The notes under the pieces were generated by a model. That model was not told the DNA's origin and ran no database searches. It was given only the letters and a program-made list of their open reading frames with translations. Below, piece by piece: positions 1 to 13,906 of a DNA stretch of 64,000 nt (its first letter is position 1; each line of letters starts with the position of its first letter). A program made the position numbers and the translations under genes. This DNA is from Acanthaster planci (Eukaryota; Echinodermata; Asteroidea; Valvatida; Acanthasteridae), in contig NW_019091598.1 of NCBI RefSeq assembly GCF_001949145.1, forward strand, positions 154,458 through 218,457. Reading direction: 5' to 3'.

Positions 1-233
1 NNNNNNNNNNNNNNNNNNNNNNNNNNNNNNNNNNNNNNNNNNNNNNNNNNNNNNNNNNNNNNNNNNNNNNNNNNNNNNNNNNNNNNNNNNNNNNNNNNNN
101 NNNNNNNNNNNNNNNNNNNNNNNNNNNNNNNNNNNNNNNNNNNNNNNNNNNNNNNNNNNNNNNNNNNNNNNNNNNNNNNNNNNNNNNNNNNNNNNNNNNN
201 NNNNNNNNNNNNNNNNNNNNNNNNNNNNNNNNN
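1..233. other. assembly gap (N run)
   Basis: 233 undetermined bases at the window start. The 5' exons of the coiled-coil gene must lie here or further upstream, because its first visible exon (339) opens in mid-protein. Confidence 0.99.
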
Positions 234-338
234 TGCCATGGATTGGCATTCCTTCATGGAGAAAAAAAAGATACTCTCAGAGTTTCATGCCAAAGAAATA
301 CGTGGTAAACAATATTTTCTGGTGTTCCTTTCTTATAG

Positions 339-3300
339 TTATTGGAAGTTACACAGGACCGTGGTCATTTGACATCTGACCTGACCCAGTCCCAGAAAGA
401 AGCCGAAGGGTTCAGAAGACAGTTAGTGGGTGCAGCCACTGCCTTGGAGTACGAGAAACAAGTCAAGGAGGCAGTACAGGTAAGTCCATGCATCCACTGG
501 CCCGGCAGATCTGCCACATTAATGCCATGTCATAAAAGTGGTTTACTTTATTTTTTACAATAAAGTGTGTTTTTTGACTCCCACAAAATAACTTGATACA
601 TAGTCTTTGACAAGATTGACAAAAATGTTTAACCAATGAATGTGAAACACACAGATTCGGAGCACTGTCCTCTGATGAACCACTTACTAAGCCTTTGCAA
701 TGAGTTCATTAGGTATTTCAAAAATGCAAGGTTATTTGAGAACGAAGCACATGAGTTTGAATGTGGTTAGCACTTGTGAGTTGGCATATGACCATGCTCA
801 TAGGGCTGACCTGGTGCTCACGTATTGCTGATTGTGAATTTGACCTTATCAGATACGCTTCATTTTGGGCATGCGCAGTTGGAATATTGAACTGGTTTAT
901 TCTGTCCTTGAAAGCATGTGTTTGACTTGTATTTGCTTAAATCTCTGTTTGTGGTCACATGATACATAAACTTTGCTGTGATTAGCTACTGTATGCAAAT
1001 GGTGATAAACTCTTATTTACTCTCATCACAGAGCTAATGTTGTATCATTCTTGATTCAGGAAAAATTTGACAAGTCTGAGGAGCAGCTGGCCCATTTACA
1101 ACACCAGCTGGCAGAACTCCAACAGGACCACCAGCTAACCAATCAGAGATTGGCTGAGGCTCAAAGACAGACAGTTTTCCTCCAATCAGAGCGGGAGAAA
1201 TATAAAGAGGGTCAGTTGTTTAGTTCTGTCTTGTGCTGGACATTTCACCTCATCTAGGCTGCTGATCTGGAGTTGTACTAAACCAAAACAGATATTTCCA
1301 GAGCAACTTTAGCTAGGTTAAATTTACTTTTGGTTTGAACCACTTACTGGTCAGTGTTATGCCTCAGTGAACTCGTTGAAGGCAAAGTGTTATAATTTTC
1401 GGTCAAATATACCGACTTTTGAAACAGACACTGTAAAAATAGTCTTTTGTAAAGTTGGAAGTTACAAATGCTGACCCATGTGATGTTTCTTACAGCATTG
1501 CCGCTGTTGTCACATTCTGAGATGATTTTAAGAGAGTAACATTTGCTAGAGACATGGCCCAAGGCTGTTCAATTGAGGGCTTCTAAGCTTAAACCTTGGT
1601 GGACTGTATAGTTTGATGCGTACCAACATTGCGAATCACTCATGTTTTGGAATGAGTGTGAAGATATACACATAGAGAAACTACCACTTGTTAAAAAGAT
1701 CATTCATGCTTATACCTGCCACAGACAATTTCTGCCTGTTCGCACCATCTAGTGTGAACTGGTTTAGACAAACTTCATAAATTTCTTCAATTAATATTCC
1801 ATCAACATTAAAATGAAAAATGGTGCTACCTTCTGCAAGCATATGGAAGATTAACAACCAACGTTTCTCAGTTTTGTATTTCCTGAATATTTTTGCAGAC
1901 TGTGTAACGGTTTCGGCAGAATTGAAAAAGACAACTGATGCACTGCAGGCCCTGGAACAGCATACCTCGGTTACCATGGCAACCCGCGAGCTGGAAGCCA
2001 ATGCAAAGTTGACAGAGAAGGCCATTTGGAATTCCGACCTGGCCAGGAGACTAGAGGCAGTGACTGAGGAGTGCAGTAAAGCCAGTGAGAGAGTCAAGTG
2101 CTTGGAGGGAGAGTTGGGAGATTACAGCCAGACCAAGGCTAACCTGGAGACGGCAAAGAGGTGACTTTTTTTCTCCAAAACCCGTGACACGTGATTTTGT
2201 TTGAAAAATTAACTCTATCAGAGCTGAGGGAAAGGGGGTGGAATCTGCTCTCATTGATGACTGTTCTTCCAGCATTGTCCCAGTGCACTTTCTTCTGCAC
2301 CGAGCCCTTGGGACTTTTACCTGTATCTTGCAATTATTTGACACCAATTTTGTGAAAATCAAAGATACCATACCGGCCAAATGCCAATTTTTAAAGACTT
2401 GTTAGCCAAGTCTGTCACCTTTTTCCACTGATGTGTATGTAGACCTGGGCCAAGGACGTGAGATGCAAATGACCGTAAACAACAAAAACTTTATGTTGAA
2501 GTTAATTGAAACTTTAGAGATGTACTTGTAACAATTGCTTGTAGTGGCATGCCAAAGTTTGAAAAAGATCAAGATGTACGTGAGATGATGTGAAAAACCC
2601 TTGGTTTTAAAATAGCAGAAAAATTGCTGAGTCGTAGCCTGGAGCCCATGCATAGCAACAACGATTTCAACACACTTATTATGACTGAAGTCACCTTCAA
2701 AAGCATGCTTTTATGTGCTTAACGTTCGCAGTGTATTGAAAATGTATGTATGCAAAGTCACCCCATCAAACACAAAATGGCTACAAAGTGAGGTTTGAGG
2801 TATTTTTAAGTTTTGTCAAAACATTTACACGTATGCATCCAAAGCTTCAATGCACATGTACCTGCCTGCAGAAGATTTTTTTTTGTACTCCAGTAATTCA
2901 GCGTAGTTACGTAAAGTGCGTCCATCTGGTGAACTGGGTGTGGTCAGCCAAGAAAACTTTGACATTCTGCTGTCACACGTTATTCCAAATTTTAGATGTC
3001 ACATCATGATTTTCATAACAAGGCCAAGATGCAACAAAGAAGCACTCATTTGGGTTCTTAAATAACCGGCTCTAAAAATTTTGTTCAGTCAGACCTGTCC
3101 AAGAAACAAGGAGCTAATCGGGTTATTATACATTTCATCAGCCCTCGGTAAGGTTTCCATTCCAGTTACACCGTGCCACAATTTTGTTGGAATAAAATCT
3201 CACTGTGTGAACCCATACTTTATAGTCCATTATCCCAATTTCTTTCATAAGTCCCTCCACAAGCCAAGTAACAACTCTTTTAACAGGACCAGGGGTAAGT

Positions 3301-6300
3301 GGCGCTGTGAACAAAGACTGAGGAATTCTTGTGCCACAGTTCATTTGAATGGCTTGTGACTTTTCTGAAGACTGCTTGACTTGTGATGGACTGGGGCGAT
3401 TTGCGATGGACTCGAATACAATACTCATTTACACAAATATCATTTTACTATTAAAGTGATTTTTTAAAAAAACAACACGAGCCTTGTGTTTGCTGTGAAT
3501 CTGATAGCTGCTGTAAACAGTTACAATCTCAAGAGGCTGAGCTGCAAGACAACTTGTCAGCCTGCCAGTCATCCTTGCAAGAATTAAGGGCACAGAAAGA
3601 GCAGCAAGAGGCAGACCTGGAAACCACACAGGAGGAGCTCAACAGCGCCCTCGCAGGGCAGAATGCCCTCAGGAAGAAGTTGAGGAAGCAGAAGGCGGGC
3701 TCAGAGAGTGCCCTCAAGAGCCTGGAGGAGGAGAAGGATGTCCTGACCAATAAGCTCACAGAGGTGGGAACTTTCCTATGAATATGCATGGTTTGACTCC
3801 TGATGAAGAAAGCTATGTAGTTGAACAAAGCTGTATGTGGGTGCTTTTTACACATTTTGTGTGTTTGAAAGAAAAATCACGTAACATACAATAAAACTTA
3901 ATGAGAGCAAGTTGATGGAAATTAAATTGACCTACTCTTGACTTTTAATTTTTATTTCAAATTTTCCGGGGCAAGTGATTCAAATTTTGTGAAATTTCAC
4001 TTATGATTGCAATCAGGACTGATAACAGTGAAAAGAAATTAGAGGTTGTAATGAGTATGCTAATCGATCAGGTATTTTTTTATTGAAAATAAAAAAAATC
4101 TGTGATACAAGTAAGAAATGATATAAGTATGCTCGGACTGAACCCAAGAGGTTCAGCAGCTACATTTCTCAAACACGGAATTTTGGAATAATATTAGCGG
4201 TAATTTTGCAGGCCAGCAAGAATCTGACCAACATTCAGCAGCAGCTAAAGTCGGCCCAGGATGCCAGACTGCATCTCCTACAGGAGAAGCACACGCTGAG
4301 TGAAGCCTGCAGCGTATTGGAGGAACAGAGCAAGCTGGGCCAAGAGGAGCTACAGAGGGCGCTCTGCAAGGCCGACAACCTTGCTCAGCAGTTGGACGAA
4401 GAGAAAGAGACCAAGGTACAGGTTAGACGTAAGTCACGGCATGCACGGCCCCCCCTGTTTGATGGAAACAGAAAACAGACTAGCACAAGTAGTGAAGTTA
4501 CAACACTCACAACAAGAAAAATGCAGATGGCAAGGCCAGGGCACCTTCGCCATCTGTCCGAAATGCTTTCCTTTGCATTTCCATAACTATTTGGTAGAGA
4601 AATTCCCGTGTATAATGTATACATGTTGAGAAAAGTAATCAAATAAAAATGCAGATTTCCTCACATCTGTTGATTTGACTATGCGACCATAGACAAATCA
4701 TGGAAAAATGAGCAATTTAGGTGCTGCGGCAGGCAACTTTGTGCAAGCAGATTTCCCCTATTTTGGACGGCATCAGTTGAATTTCATGTCACAAAGGATA
4801 AGATTTTGCTGGATATACACTCAAAACTGTGGGAAAGTAAACATGGTTGGGTGTACTGTAAACTCAATTTTGGTTGAAGCAGGACAGAAGCAGTCAATTC
4901 GTCTGAGGTTCAAATTAACTCAGGACTGATGGTTGTGTTTATTTTGCCAAATGAATTATTTGAAAACTTGCGATTTCCCTAGAAAAAGATATTAAGCAGG
5001 CATGTCACTTCCAATTGAGGCCAAATATGTTTGTTACAACAATCTCCAGATAATTTTGTTTGTTTCAGAAAACTTTCTGAAAATTATTAAAAATGCCATG
5101 GTGTATATTTGTTTTCCAGTGCCACATGCCTCCTCCATATAGCTGCCTATGCACAGCAGTGGGGCATATTAAACAGACAATGGAACTAGAGATCTGAAAA
5201 CCTATGCCGGGGGCCAATTTCAAAGCGCTGCTTCAGAGAAAAACTTGTTCAAGCGTGAAAAAACCTTGCTTGACAAATCAGTTTACCAGCCAAAACTTCT
5301 TGTGATGTACATTGCTTTGGAATGATATTTACCTGTCTTTTGGTTAGCATGACAATCACATAAAGTTTGAGCTGGTAACCTTTGTTTATTAAGCAAGATT
5401 TTTTTCGTGCTTAAGCACATTGTATCTGTGCTTAAGCAGCTCTATGAAATTGGCCCCAGGTCCATTTATGAAATCTTTGGAGTAGCGTTTAAAACAAAAA
5501 GTAAGAATGTCTAAATGTGGATGTTTTTGGGTATACAGAAAGAGTTGCGAGATCAGTTAAATGAATCTACAGCACGCTTGACATCAATGGAGACTGCTCT
5601 CAAGGAGGAAAGGTCAAAGGTTGCCACCCTCTTAACGGAAATATTTGCACTGAGGGACACCTCGCGTGCTCACAAGACTCAAATTGTGGAGCTGACTGGC
5701 CAGGTACAAGACCTGCAGGTAGGTTTTTGGAAAGATGACTGTCATCGGTTGATATTCAAGCAAAAGGACCTGCCTTTCTCATTGGTTAAAAAGTTTCAAA
5801 ATGTATACTTTCTCATAAATATTGACTTGTAAGTGCATGGCAGTATTCTGTATTCACTTATGTTAACTTTTGAGGATGTTTAGAATTAGAAAGGGTCCCA
5901 TATTACAGATTACCCTGACAGGAATGAATAAAGTTGATTCATTAATTGTCATGAGTTTATTTTATGATTAATGCCACTATTCCCAGTTTATTTTCACAGG
6001 CGTGAATATTATGGGGACCAACTTTTTTATTTATATTGTTTCCGTTCCTTCACAAATCTGTCACTTTTTCCAAATGTTGCCAGAAAAAACAGGAGTGATG
6101 GAAAATAATCCAGTGGAATTTAATGTCTGTCCGATTGTCCACTCTCATTTTCGCTGTTCAGTTGTTGGCCGTAAACGGTTCGAATGGTGTGGGTTCTCTT
6201 ATATGTGGGTTTTTAATGACAGATGGAGCTTCAATCAACAAAGCACACACGTGAGCTTCAGTACAGCAAGCTGATGTCATCTACAGAGACAACGATATCA

Positions 6301-9300
6301 CAACTGGAGAAGACATGGTGGGTGTGACACAAATGACCAACTGTATATTGAAAGTATGAGATATCTGGCTGACCTTCAATACAGTACCCCAGCGTTGAAG
6401 TTATCATTGCACCTGCTCTGGCTTTCACGGTTGTGGAATCTATTCATTCTAAAGCTGTGCCTCTGCCAATGTCTCTACTTAAACATGGTTATTGCATAGT
6501 CTGAAACCTTAGTTGTGTGATATACAGGGTGGCCCCCCCAAACGCCCGAGCTATCTTATGCCCCTAACTATTCGTATGTGTGGATGGGGAATCTTCTTAG
6601 GAGGAGAATGACACCTTGATCAGTTGATTTGGTTGAGTAGTTTTGAGTGTGAAGCCTTTTATGTAAAGCAAGGTCTAGGGGTTCCAGTGATCAAGTTTAG
6701 TGGAAGTGATTCCAATAATCATTCACTGGTTATTGATTTTTTGGTACAACATGGGGAGGGGGAAGGGTGATTATAGCAAAGATGATAAGCAAATGCTTCT
6801 CTAAACAAAATTAGAACCTTTATTTTTAAACTTAACACTTTCCAGAAAATTTAACATAATTAACGTGCCACATTTTGCTCAATTTTCAACATTATGACCT
6901 TGCTTCACAAAAATGGCTCCAACGCCATAACCACTCCCCCTTTTAGGGTGCTCTTGGTGTCATTCTTCCTCTAAGAAGATTCTTTATCCATCCATACCTA
7001 GGCTTTAGGGTGAAAAATAGCTGAAGTATGCTCAAGCTTTTTTGGGGGGCCACCCTATATACTTTGGCAAAAGCAAAAATTCCTCGCTGACTTGCGGCAC
7101 AGAATAACAAGGAAAAAGGTTCTTTGCTTGTAACTAAAAATATGGAACTCTTCAAAAGAAAATCTATGGTAAGCAGCTGAAATTCTGATTCACATATGCA
7201 CGTAGTCAGCCAAACTCACATGCAATATGGCAGCTTCCTTAATTAGGGTTTTGATTGAGTGACAAGACATTTTAATGACTAACCTTTTCACGATGTTCAA
7301 CCTGAAGTGATAGCCAAGAAGAGCAACTGAAAGAATTTAGCAACGAGAAGTGGAAACTGCAGGCTGAATGCAATCTCCTCAAGTAAGTTGGGCAGACATG
7401 TATCCAGCGTCATCTTCCTAATGGGTTTGCAATATTTTCTTACAAACATACAGGGCATCATTAAGACCCTCACATTTTGAAAATTTATGTCTACCATCAA
7501 ATATTGGGCAAAATGTTATACAAACTACAGTGTATTTATTTTCTTTTTAAAGGTTTTCAACAGTTCAAGACTGTCTCCAAGTAAAAATCCTTTAGATTGC
7601 ATCCAGACCTCACAGTATACATAACATTAATGTTTTTAAATCTCATGGTCACAAATTTATAAAAGTACTCACTTAGACTTGGCCTGCATGAAGGTTGAGT
7701 CCCTTTTTCAAAGTCCACGATCTATATTCACTGAAAAAAATTCCACATTGAACCCTCCTTAACTCTACTCCTACATTTGTGGCAAATGCGACAAGCTGGC
7801 CTTCAAAATGTGTCAGCATCCAGAAATAAGTACTCATCCTCTGAAAAGGACTGTTCTCGGTGGGGGGGGGGTGTTTGTCACGGATGGCAAACGAACTGAA
7901 GTGCAGCACTGCTTTCAATATTGCGTTCTAGCAATGCTTTCTCCAAGAGCAAGGCCGACTACAACCGTGCTCTGCTAGCTCTCCACAAGGCCGAGATGAA
8001 AGAGAAGGAAATGCTAGGGGTCATCCACCAGCTTGAAGGACAGCTGGATGTGGAGAAAAATGTTCAAGATCAACTCAGCAAAAGGTCTGTAGCCAGTCAT
8101 ATATTTGGCTGACCTCTAGATTGGTCTAGCAAATCACCAAGCAGTAGCTAGTTGTATTCAATTCTGTGTGAGAACTGTGCACTTCTGTACTGTTTGGATG
8201 AACCTGAAATTGAACATACCATGTGGGTTCACTGGTTCACAGACATACGCCCTCTATCATGAAAATTCCCCAACCAGTTTTCAACCAAAATGATTGGTGC
8301 AAACTGCAAACGTCTAAAGCACCTATGCTTCTAGATACAAATGCAGTTCACCTGAACATTACAAAACTGGTATTAACCCTAACAGTCCTCAATCCTCCAA
8401 CAGGTAAAGGCTACAAGACTGCTATTGTTAATATTGATCAGGTCTGTAAGTTAAGTTAAATGCATTACAAATTTGCCTTTTCAAAACATCCCCCCCAAAA
8501 TATCTGCATCTCCAGTGATGTGAGAAGAGGTGCTTCACTTGGTAGTCGGTAGTTGACCCAAAGAGTCTTGCAGTGTCCCGCACTCTCTTGTGGATCAGTT
8601 TAAAACCAGTCACATACCCAAAACACACTGTCTTGCTTTTGGTAAGTCTATATATAGGACCAATTTATAGCAATTTCACTGAAAAGGACCTGTGTCTCTT
8701 GATGTTGTAACAGCTGTGAGAGCCAGGAAGCTGAGCTGCAGAAACTGAGAAAACTGACGAAGGATAAAGAACAAGATATGGAACAGCTGAAACACACCGT
8801 GGAATGTAATACAAAGTGAGTTTTTTCTACGCAACATGTTACCACTGGATCTGCTGCACTTGGACACAATACTTGTCTCATTCATTCCCAATTCTTTACA
8901 ACCAATTAATTTCTTCTTTTTTTGTAGATTTGTCTTAAAATTGAAGAATTAAGCAGAACCCAATGGACACATGACCTACAGGGTCCTTGTCCCTTGAAAG
9001 ATTGTGTACAAAGAATGTGACGTTGGTTTTCTGAACAGAGAATTTTTTAAGGTAATCAGGATGGGTAAGCCCTGAAAGAACCAGTTTTCCTCCACGTATT
9101 TAAGCCTCTAAGCATGGATGTTATTCATAACCACACTGATTAGGGTTTTATGCTGCTCAAAAAAACTCTTGTAAGTTTTAATGTCAAGACAGTACATATA
9201 ATTACAGTGACCAAAACCTGAGGCTAACTTACACATCACACACTGCCTCTGGTTTCAAACGTTAAACTTTATGACGAAGCAAACAGGTGTAGCTGCTGCA

Positions 9301-11695
9301 AATTAATGCCAGATTTACCCGAGTTCTAAGCTGAGCACAAAGTACGAAGCGACCATGATGTTTTGATGCCAGAATAGAATTCCCATAATAGAATGGATGG
9401 AATTTTTGTGTTTTTTTCTACTTGTGTACTTATAGAATTGAGCTTCAGCACATCAAGGCAGAACTCACCCGGGAAATTATTAACAAAATTGAAACCTCTC
9501 CACAGAAAGAACACCAGAACTACACAGACCAATCAAAGGTCAGGTTTGAGCTTTCAGCATTTTAAAACTCATACGTAAAAATGAAATCACAGTAACAAAG
9601 TGTGGTCAATTTGTTTCGAGCGTGGTTCTTAAACTAATCAATTCTTTATGCAAACAGCTGGAAAAAGGGTTGGATATATGCATCCAAGGAATTTTATCGG
9701 TCAAGTTAGTGGAGAAAACTTGCAAGATCATCAGTTTAATAAATTCTTCAATTGAGCTGAGGAGCTGGGAAGACATTGTGACCTTCACTATTTCATTCCA
9801 AAATTTTTCATGACAAGATCATCACATAAATAATTGACCAGTATACTTGCAAAATATAATTATCAAAAGAAACCATAAAGGTTTTCAGATAGAGAATCTG
9901 ACAAAAAGTCAATACAGCGAGTTTTGAAACAATTGCTATAAAGTTGTAAATAAAGAAAGGCATTAATTGAATTGTCTGTTTGGAAATGATTGCGCAGGAT
10001 CAGGTCTTAGAACTGCAAGCTCAGTTGTCCAAGATGGAAGGGCTCCGATCTGTGGACAAGCTAACAATAACATCGCTGACAGAAGATCTTAACAAACTGC
10101 AGCAGCTTCTGGCTAAGCAAAAGGGAACCTTAATTAAACGCAAGTGAGTACAGACCATGTGACAGCTGTTTACCAAAATTATACACTTTGGTTTAAGATA
10201 TCACATACCCATTATGATCATCACAAGAAATACCATTCCAAGCAATATTCTAAAGTATTCGAGTAGAAGATCAAAGAAACAAGACAGTTTTGGTGATACA
10301 GTACTCTTTATCGATACAAATAACACTAGCGACGTCAAACATCAAGCTCACCATAGGCTTTGTGTAACTATATAATCCTAAAAGAATGGTTAACACTCAA
10401 TCAAATTTCCCAAGTGACAAGAGAAAGCAAAAACGTCTACTAATGTGTGAAAAATATGTAAGAATAAGAAAAAAAGAAATCTGACTCTTCTCAGACTTAG
10501 CAAGTCTAATTGAAGATGGAATCTCTCTATTGCCAAAACCTTCAGTAACAAAAGTGTCGTAATGTGGGCGGTTTTGAGCCTCAACTCGGCCATAAATTCT
10601 TGTCACCACATGTCAAGATCTCTGATGACAAAGGAGCACAGAAAGTTACTTCAGCCTGCATAGTGGAGCCTAGCCTGGCACTTGCCTGTAATCCAAAGAA
10701 ATAAATAAGAAGTGATTATATCACGTGCCTCCATCTTAAGAAGGCAAAGAAAAAATAAGAGCTCAGAGAAATATAACTCATAGATAAAGGGGCACCTCTC
10801 GTGCATTGTAAAGAGTTGTAATTGTCACCATTGTGCGATGGTTACAGGTAGTGGGGCGGTCATGTCATGACTCAAGCCTTGCCGTGTTTTGGTGCACTTT
10901 GAGGCAAATGAAGATATTGTCAGTATAGACAGAATTACAAAACAATTAGGCAAAGCTCAAAAATTGTATCCATCAGATTTGGGTTACAGCCAGAATTTTC
11001 TTGCCACATACTGTATTGTTACTAATAACTCACTCCCTCTGCTGTGCTTACTAAAAATTATAACGTATATCTGCTTAACAACCATAGGTAGGTCTTGAAT
11101 ATTCCAATTTCCGGTATACATGCTTTTCCCCAAAGCGCTTTCATTGCCAATGATAGTTCAGGGTGGTGGTCGGGACCCTTAATATGACCATATGGCAACT
11201 GTCTCTCCAACCAGCATGTATGTGGGCGCAATCAGTAGATCTGTGTTAGAGCTTGATGATGCTGTACTAGCTATCTGTAAGTAATTTTACCTTCCGAACA
11301 TTGGATTTTCTTTCTAATCATCTGGATTTTGGAAAATCGTTTCAAGAGAAGAAAGCAAAAGTTTTAGACTTCATACAAGATAGTAATTGCGTCATTGTCC
11401 CGACGGACAGTTTCATGAAAATGTTGATATCACTCATGCATTCCACTATAGATCTCACACTAAACCACGCAGAGACGACATCAAAGCAGCTCTTGCAAAA
11501 GCCCATGTGAGAGCGCTCTCCATGAGCATGGCCGACAACTACCCCACCGCACAAGTAGAGTCGCCGCTCTTCGGCAGCACGGATTGGTTTGAACTCGGCA
11601 AGTCATCGACTGTCAAGAAAAAGCCCAGTTACGGCTGTTGGGAGACTAAATCCTCGGACTCCATAGCAACGAGTAGTGACGAATATTCATCTTGA
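339..11695 (+). CDS. long coiled-coil protein, 3' part of gene (14 exons visible)
   Basis: I read 14 plus-strand exons: 339-479, 1060-1210, 1899-2160, 3508-3763, 4212-4415 (or 4421), 5539-5718, 6223-6317, 7314-7382, 7932-8084, 8714-8815, 9436-9538, 9998-10143, 11239-11280 and 11452-11695. All junctions are AG/GT and the phases chain without conflict (0,0,1,2,0,0,0,2,2,2,2,0,2,2). They give 2148 nt, about 715 residues plus a TGA stop. Nearly every exon is heptad-rich coiled coil dense in Glu, Gln, Lys and Leu, with little Pro or Gly. The last exon differs: after a basic helix (RRDDIKAALAKAHVRALS) comes a Ser/Thr-rich tail with aromatic residues ending DSIATSSDEYSS. No enzymatic domain is visible. 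The 5' end is missing. I do not recognise the family; centrosomal, ciliary or sperm-type CCDC proteins are candidates by character only. Exon 13 (42 nt) is the least certain: skipping it also keeps frame. Confidence 0.85.
5208..5458. mobile_element. MITE with GGGGCCAATTTCA termini, in coiled-coil gene intron
   Basis: The left end GGGGGCCAATTTCAAAGC and the right end, read on the other strand (GGGGCCAATTTCATAGAGC), are near-identical inverted repeats. The arms continue with CTGCTTMAG words and a GTGCTTAAGCA motif repeated near the right end. Length is about 250 bp with no coding capacity. It lies in the intron between 4415 and 5539. No clear target-site duplication was seen. Confidence 0.7.
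6525..7056. mobile_element. Tc1/mariner-like non-autonomous element, TIR CAGGGTGGCCCCCC
   Basis: Left terminus CAGGGTGGCCCCCCCAAA follows a TATA. The right terminus on the opposite strand reads AGGGTGGCCCCCCAAAAA and is also next to TATA, fitting a TA target site. The arms match for roughly 90-100 bp, including shared AATCTTCTTAG and AATGACACC words at 6590-6632 and 6955-6982. The 350 bp interior has no transposase. It lies in the intron between 6317 and 7314. The superfamily is inferred only from terminus style and the TA flank. Confidence 0.65.
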
Positions 11696-11982
11696 AGAAT
11701 TGATATGTATAGAAAGCGTGGATGACAAGTTCTCATGGCTAAGAAAGCCTTCTGACGTAACTTACAGTAGGCAATCACGAATTCTGCAAACACATGTCCC
11801 GACATGGAAAATGGTAGAAAAAGGATCCTCCACTGCAGCATATGGAGGTGTTTTTCCTGGTTCACGTAGTATTGGCAAGAACAGTAGGTCCAGCATTCAC
11901 GTGATTTCGTGGTCACATAGTTTACCCGTAAAGTAACAGTGGTTGCTATCACAAAATGTTCTTTCTTTTCATTGTTTTGCGA

Positions 11983-11988
11983 AATAAA
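11983..11988 (+). promoter_or_regulatory. polyadenylation signal of the coiled-coil gene
   Basis: Canonical AATAAA 288 bases after the TGA stop at 11693-11695. It is the first AATAAA downstream, giving a 3' UTR of about 300 nt. Confidence 0.7.
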
Positions 11989-12672
11989 AGGATAAAATGA
12001 ATTTTATATGCTCGGTATGTTTTAATGCTGAATGAAAAAGACTTTCAACTATTTCGCCAAATTTGGGTACAATAATTTGAAAGGCAAGTTAAACTTTCAG
12101 GTGTAAGCAAACTCAACCTCGTGTTATGTGTCACAACCAGCAATTTGACGGTACTATTGTACAGCTCTTGTGATTGTTGAAAATATTTACCTCAATAAAA
12201 CATTCAGATTTACTCAAGAAGGTCAAATAGCGGCAAAATACTCATTCGAGTTGAAGAATTGGCAATTATATGGTATAAAACCTATTAATGCATTTATTAC
12301 ATTTGTTTTGAGTTCGGCTGAACACACACACGTTATAAGAGAATTTAAACGACATTATTCCTCGTATTAATTTGACCTCACTGTAAATATTTTTGAATGA
12401 CCTAAATTCATCGGGCACTTCAATTTCTGCAGGCATTGAAGAAGGCTTTGATTTTCCGTTTTTAATTGAGGACTGAGTGTTGACATAATGAAACTGAGTT
12501 GGAGGGTTTTGTGAACGTCATCAGGGATAATCGAAACATGTTCCCAGAGCTATGGCTGCCTTTGTTTTCAGCACGATCCGCATAGAGGCCTATATCCCAC
12601 GGGGAAGACAGAAAACGAGCTCGAGAGAACAGATTTGAATGCAGTCTCAGTGTGTACGAACAAACCCCCGTG
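11989..12672. other. intergenic, nothing recognised
   Basis: Between the coiled-coil polyadenylation signal and the CACGTG cluster. Short open frames occur but show no splice context or recognisable protein. Confidence 0.5.
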
Positions 12673-12950
12673 CACGTGTGCGCACCCGGAACCGTGTATG
12701 AAATCTTACTGTGTCCATGGTTCAACTGTTGGCGCTCCATGGACCTTTTTTTCACCCACGTGACTGGATTGCGCTAAATGTAAACAATACCACCACGTGT
12801 GGACCGCCTTGGCCACGGTGATCGCATATATTCCTACGGGCAGCTTCAACCACGTGCAGGCGCACGTGCCAACGCTGCAGCTTGACTATATAGTTCATCT
12901 TGAAACATCAAGCTGGTTCAGTGCCGTATCAGTGTTATCGAAGGCAGGTA
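12673..12950 (+). promoter_or_regulatory. CACGTG (E-box) cluster with TATA-like box
   Basis: Perfect CACGTG palindromes occur at 12673-12678, 12757-12762, 12794-12799, 12851-12856 and 12863-12868: five within 196 bp, against about one per 4 kb by chance. A CTATATAG palindrome (12886-12893) follows 18 bp after the last. About 55 bp further on, AAGGCAG|GTAGCC could be a splice donor after a short untranslated exon. CACGTG is the core of bHLH-ZIP (USF, MYC, MITF) sites. Strand and target gene are inferred; no coding exon is attached. Confidence 0.4.
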
Positions 12951-13906
12951 GCCACCGTCCAGTAAAATCGAGTATGACATCATGGTCATTTTGTTTTAAA
13001 TGCAGCGCACAGGTTAGCTTTTAAATTGTCAACATGATCCAAGGCATGCATAACCTCTCTCAACTTTTTTTTTAATTGCTATCAGTTTTTTGTTGACACC
13101 CCAGTTTGCCAGAGGGAAACACTATTAAAGGGAGAACAGTGGATGTTAATTTATCACCCTGGGTGTTAAACTGTGTGTAGTCCCAATAACACTCAGGGTA
13201 TTCGTTACACATTTTTTTTTAAAGATTATACATTTCGGTTAAACGACCATTGATGGAAGAATTGATGGAAAGGATGTTCAGTGCGGCAGGTAGCTGCCAA
13301 CAGTGAAATTAAAGCATAACGCAATGGCCGTTTTTTACATGTACATGTGTACATGTCCGTTTGTTTTTAATCAGTCAGCATTTTCAAAGTTGTGCAAACG
13401 CGGGCATCAATATACAAAAGTACCCGAGATGTGTGGTATACTTTTGACAAGCTAGCGCTAGGTTGAAGCAAGCATATAGATAAGGGCTTAATCATCTTTG
13501 AATGCACTTTAACATTCAGTATTGGGTGGAGAGTGTTTTATCATCAATAAAACACGTGTTTATAGAGAAAATAATGAGAAATTTATTTTATTTATCAAAA
13601 ATGTTTTTCATTGTCACCGTGAATACATTTTGTACGAGCATACCCGTCGATATCCTGATGGATATGATGCAATTAGGGAATGAGAAGTCGTGATGCTGAA
13701 AAGGTCATGGTATTTGTTATGCCCGTGGGAGAATCAGCAAAGCCAGGCTATCAAAATGAAAAGAAACTGATGCAAATTGGAGATACCACTAAACGGTAGA
13801 GATTATATTAAGATGAAGAAGTCTTTGCTTCATTTCACTCCACCCCATTCGTGAAATATCCGAAAAATGCCTTATAGTTGACTTGGTATTGCCTATGCCT
13901 TATCAT
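12951..13906. other. intergenic; possible old MITE fragment
   Basis: No gene seen. Around 13145-13205 there are inverted words (CACCCTGGGTGTTAA and TAACACTCAGGGTATT) that resemble the GGTGTTA repeats of the element at 15276 and may be a decayed relative. Confidence 0.35.

Noticed and set aside
1681-2097. 138-codon minus-strand frame
   Set aside because: It lies antisense to coiled-coil exon 3 and follows from that exon's codon composition.
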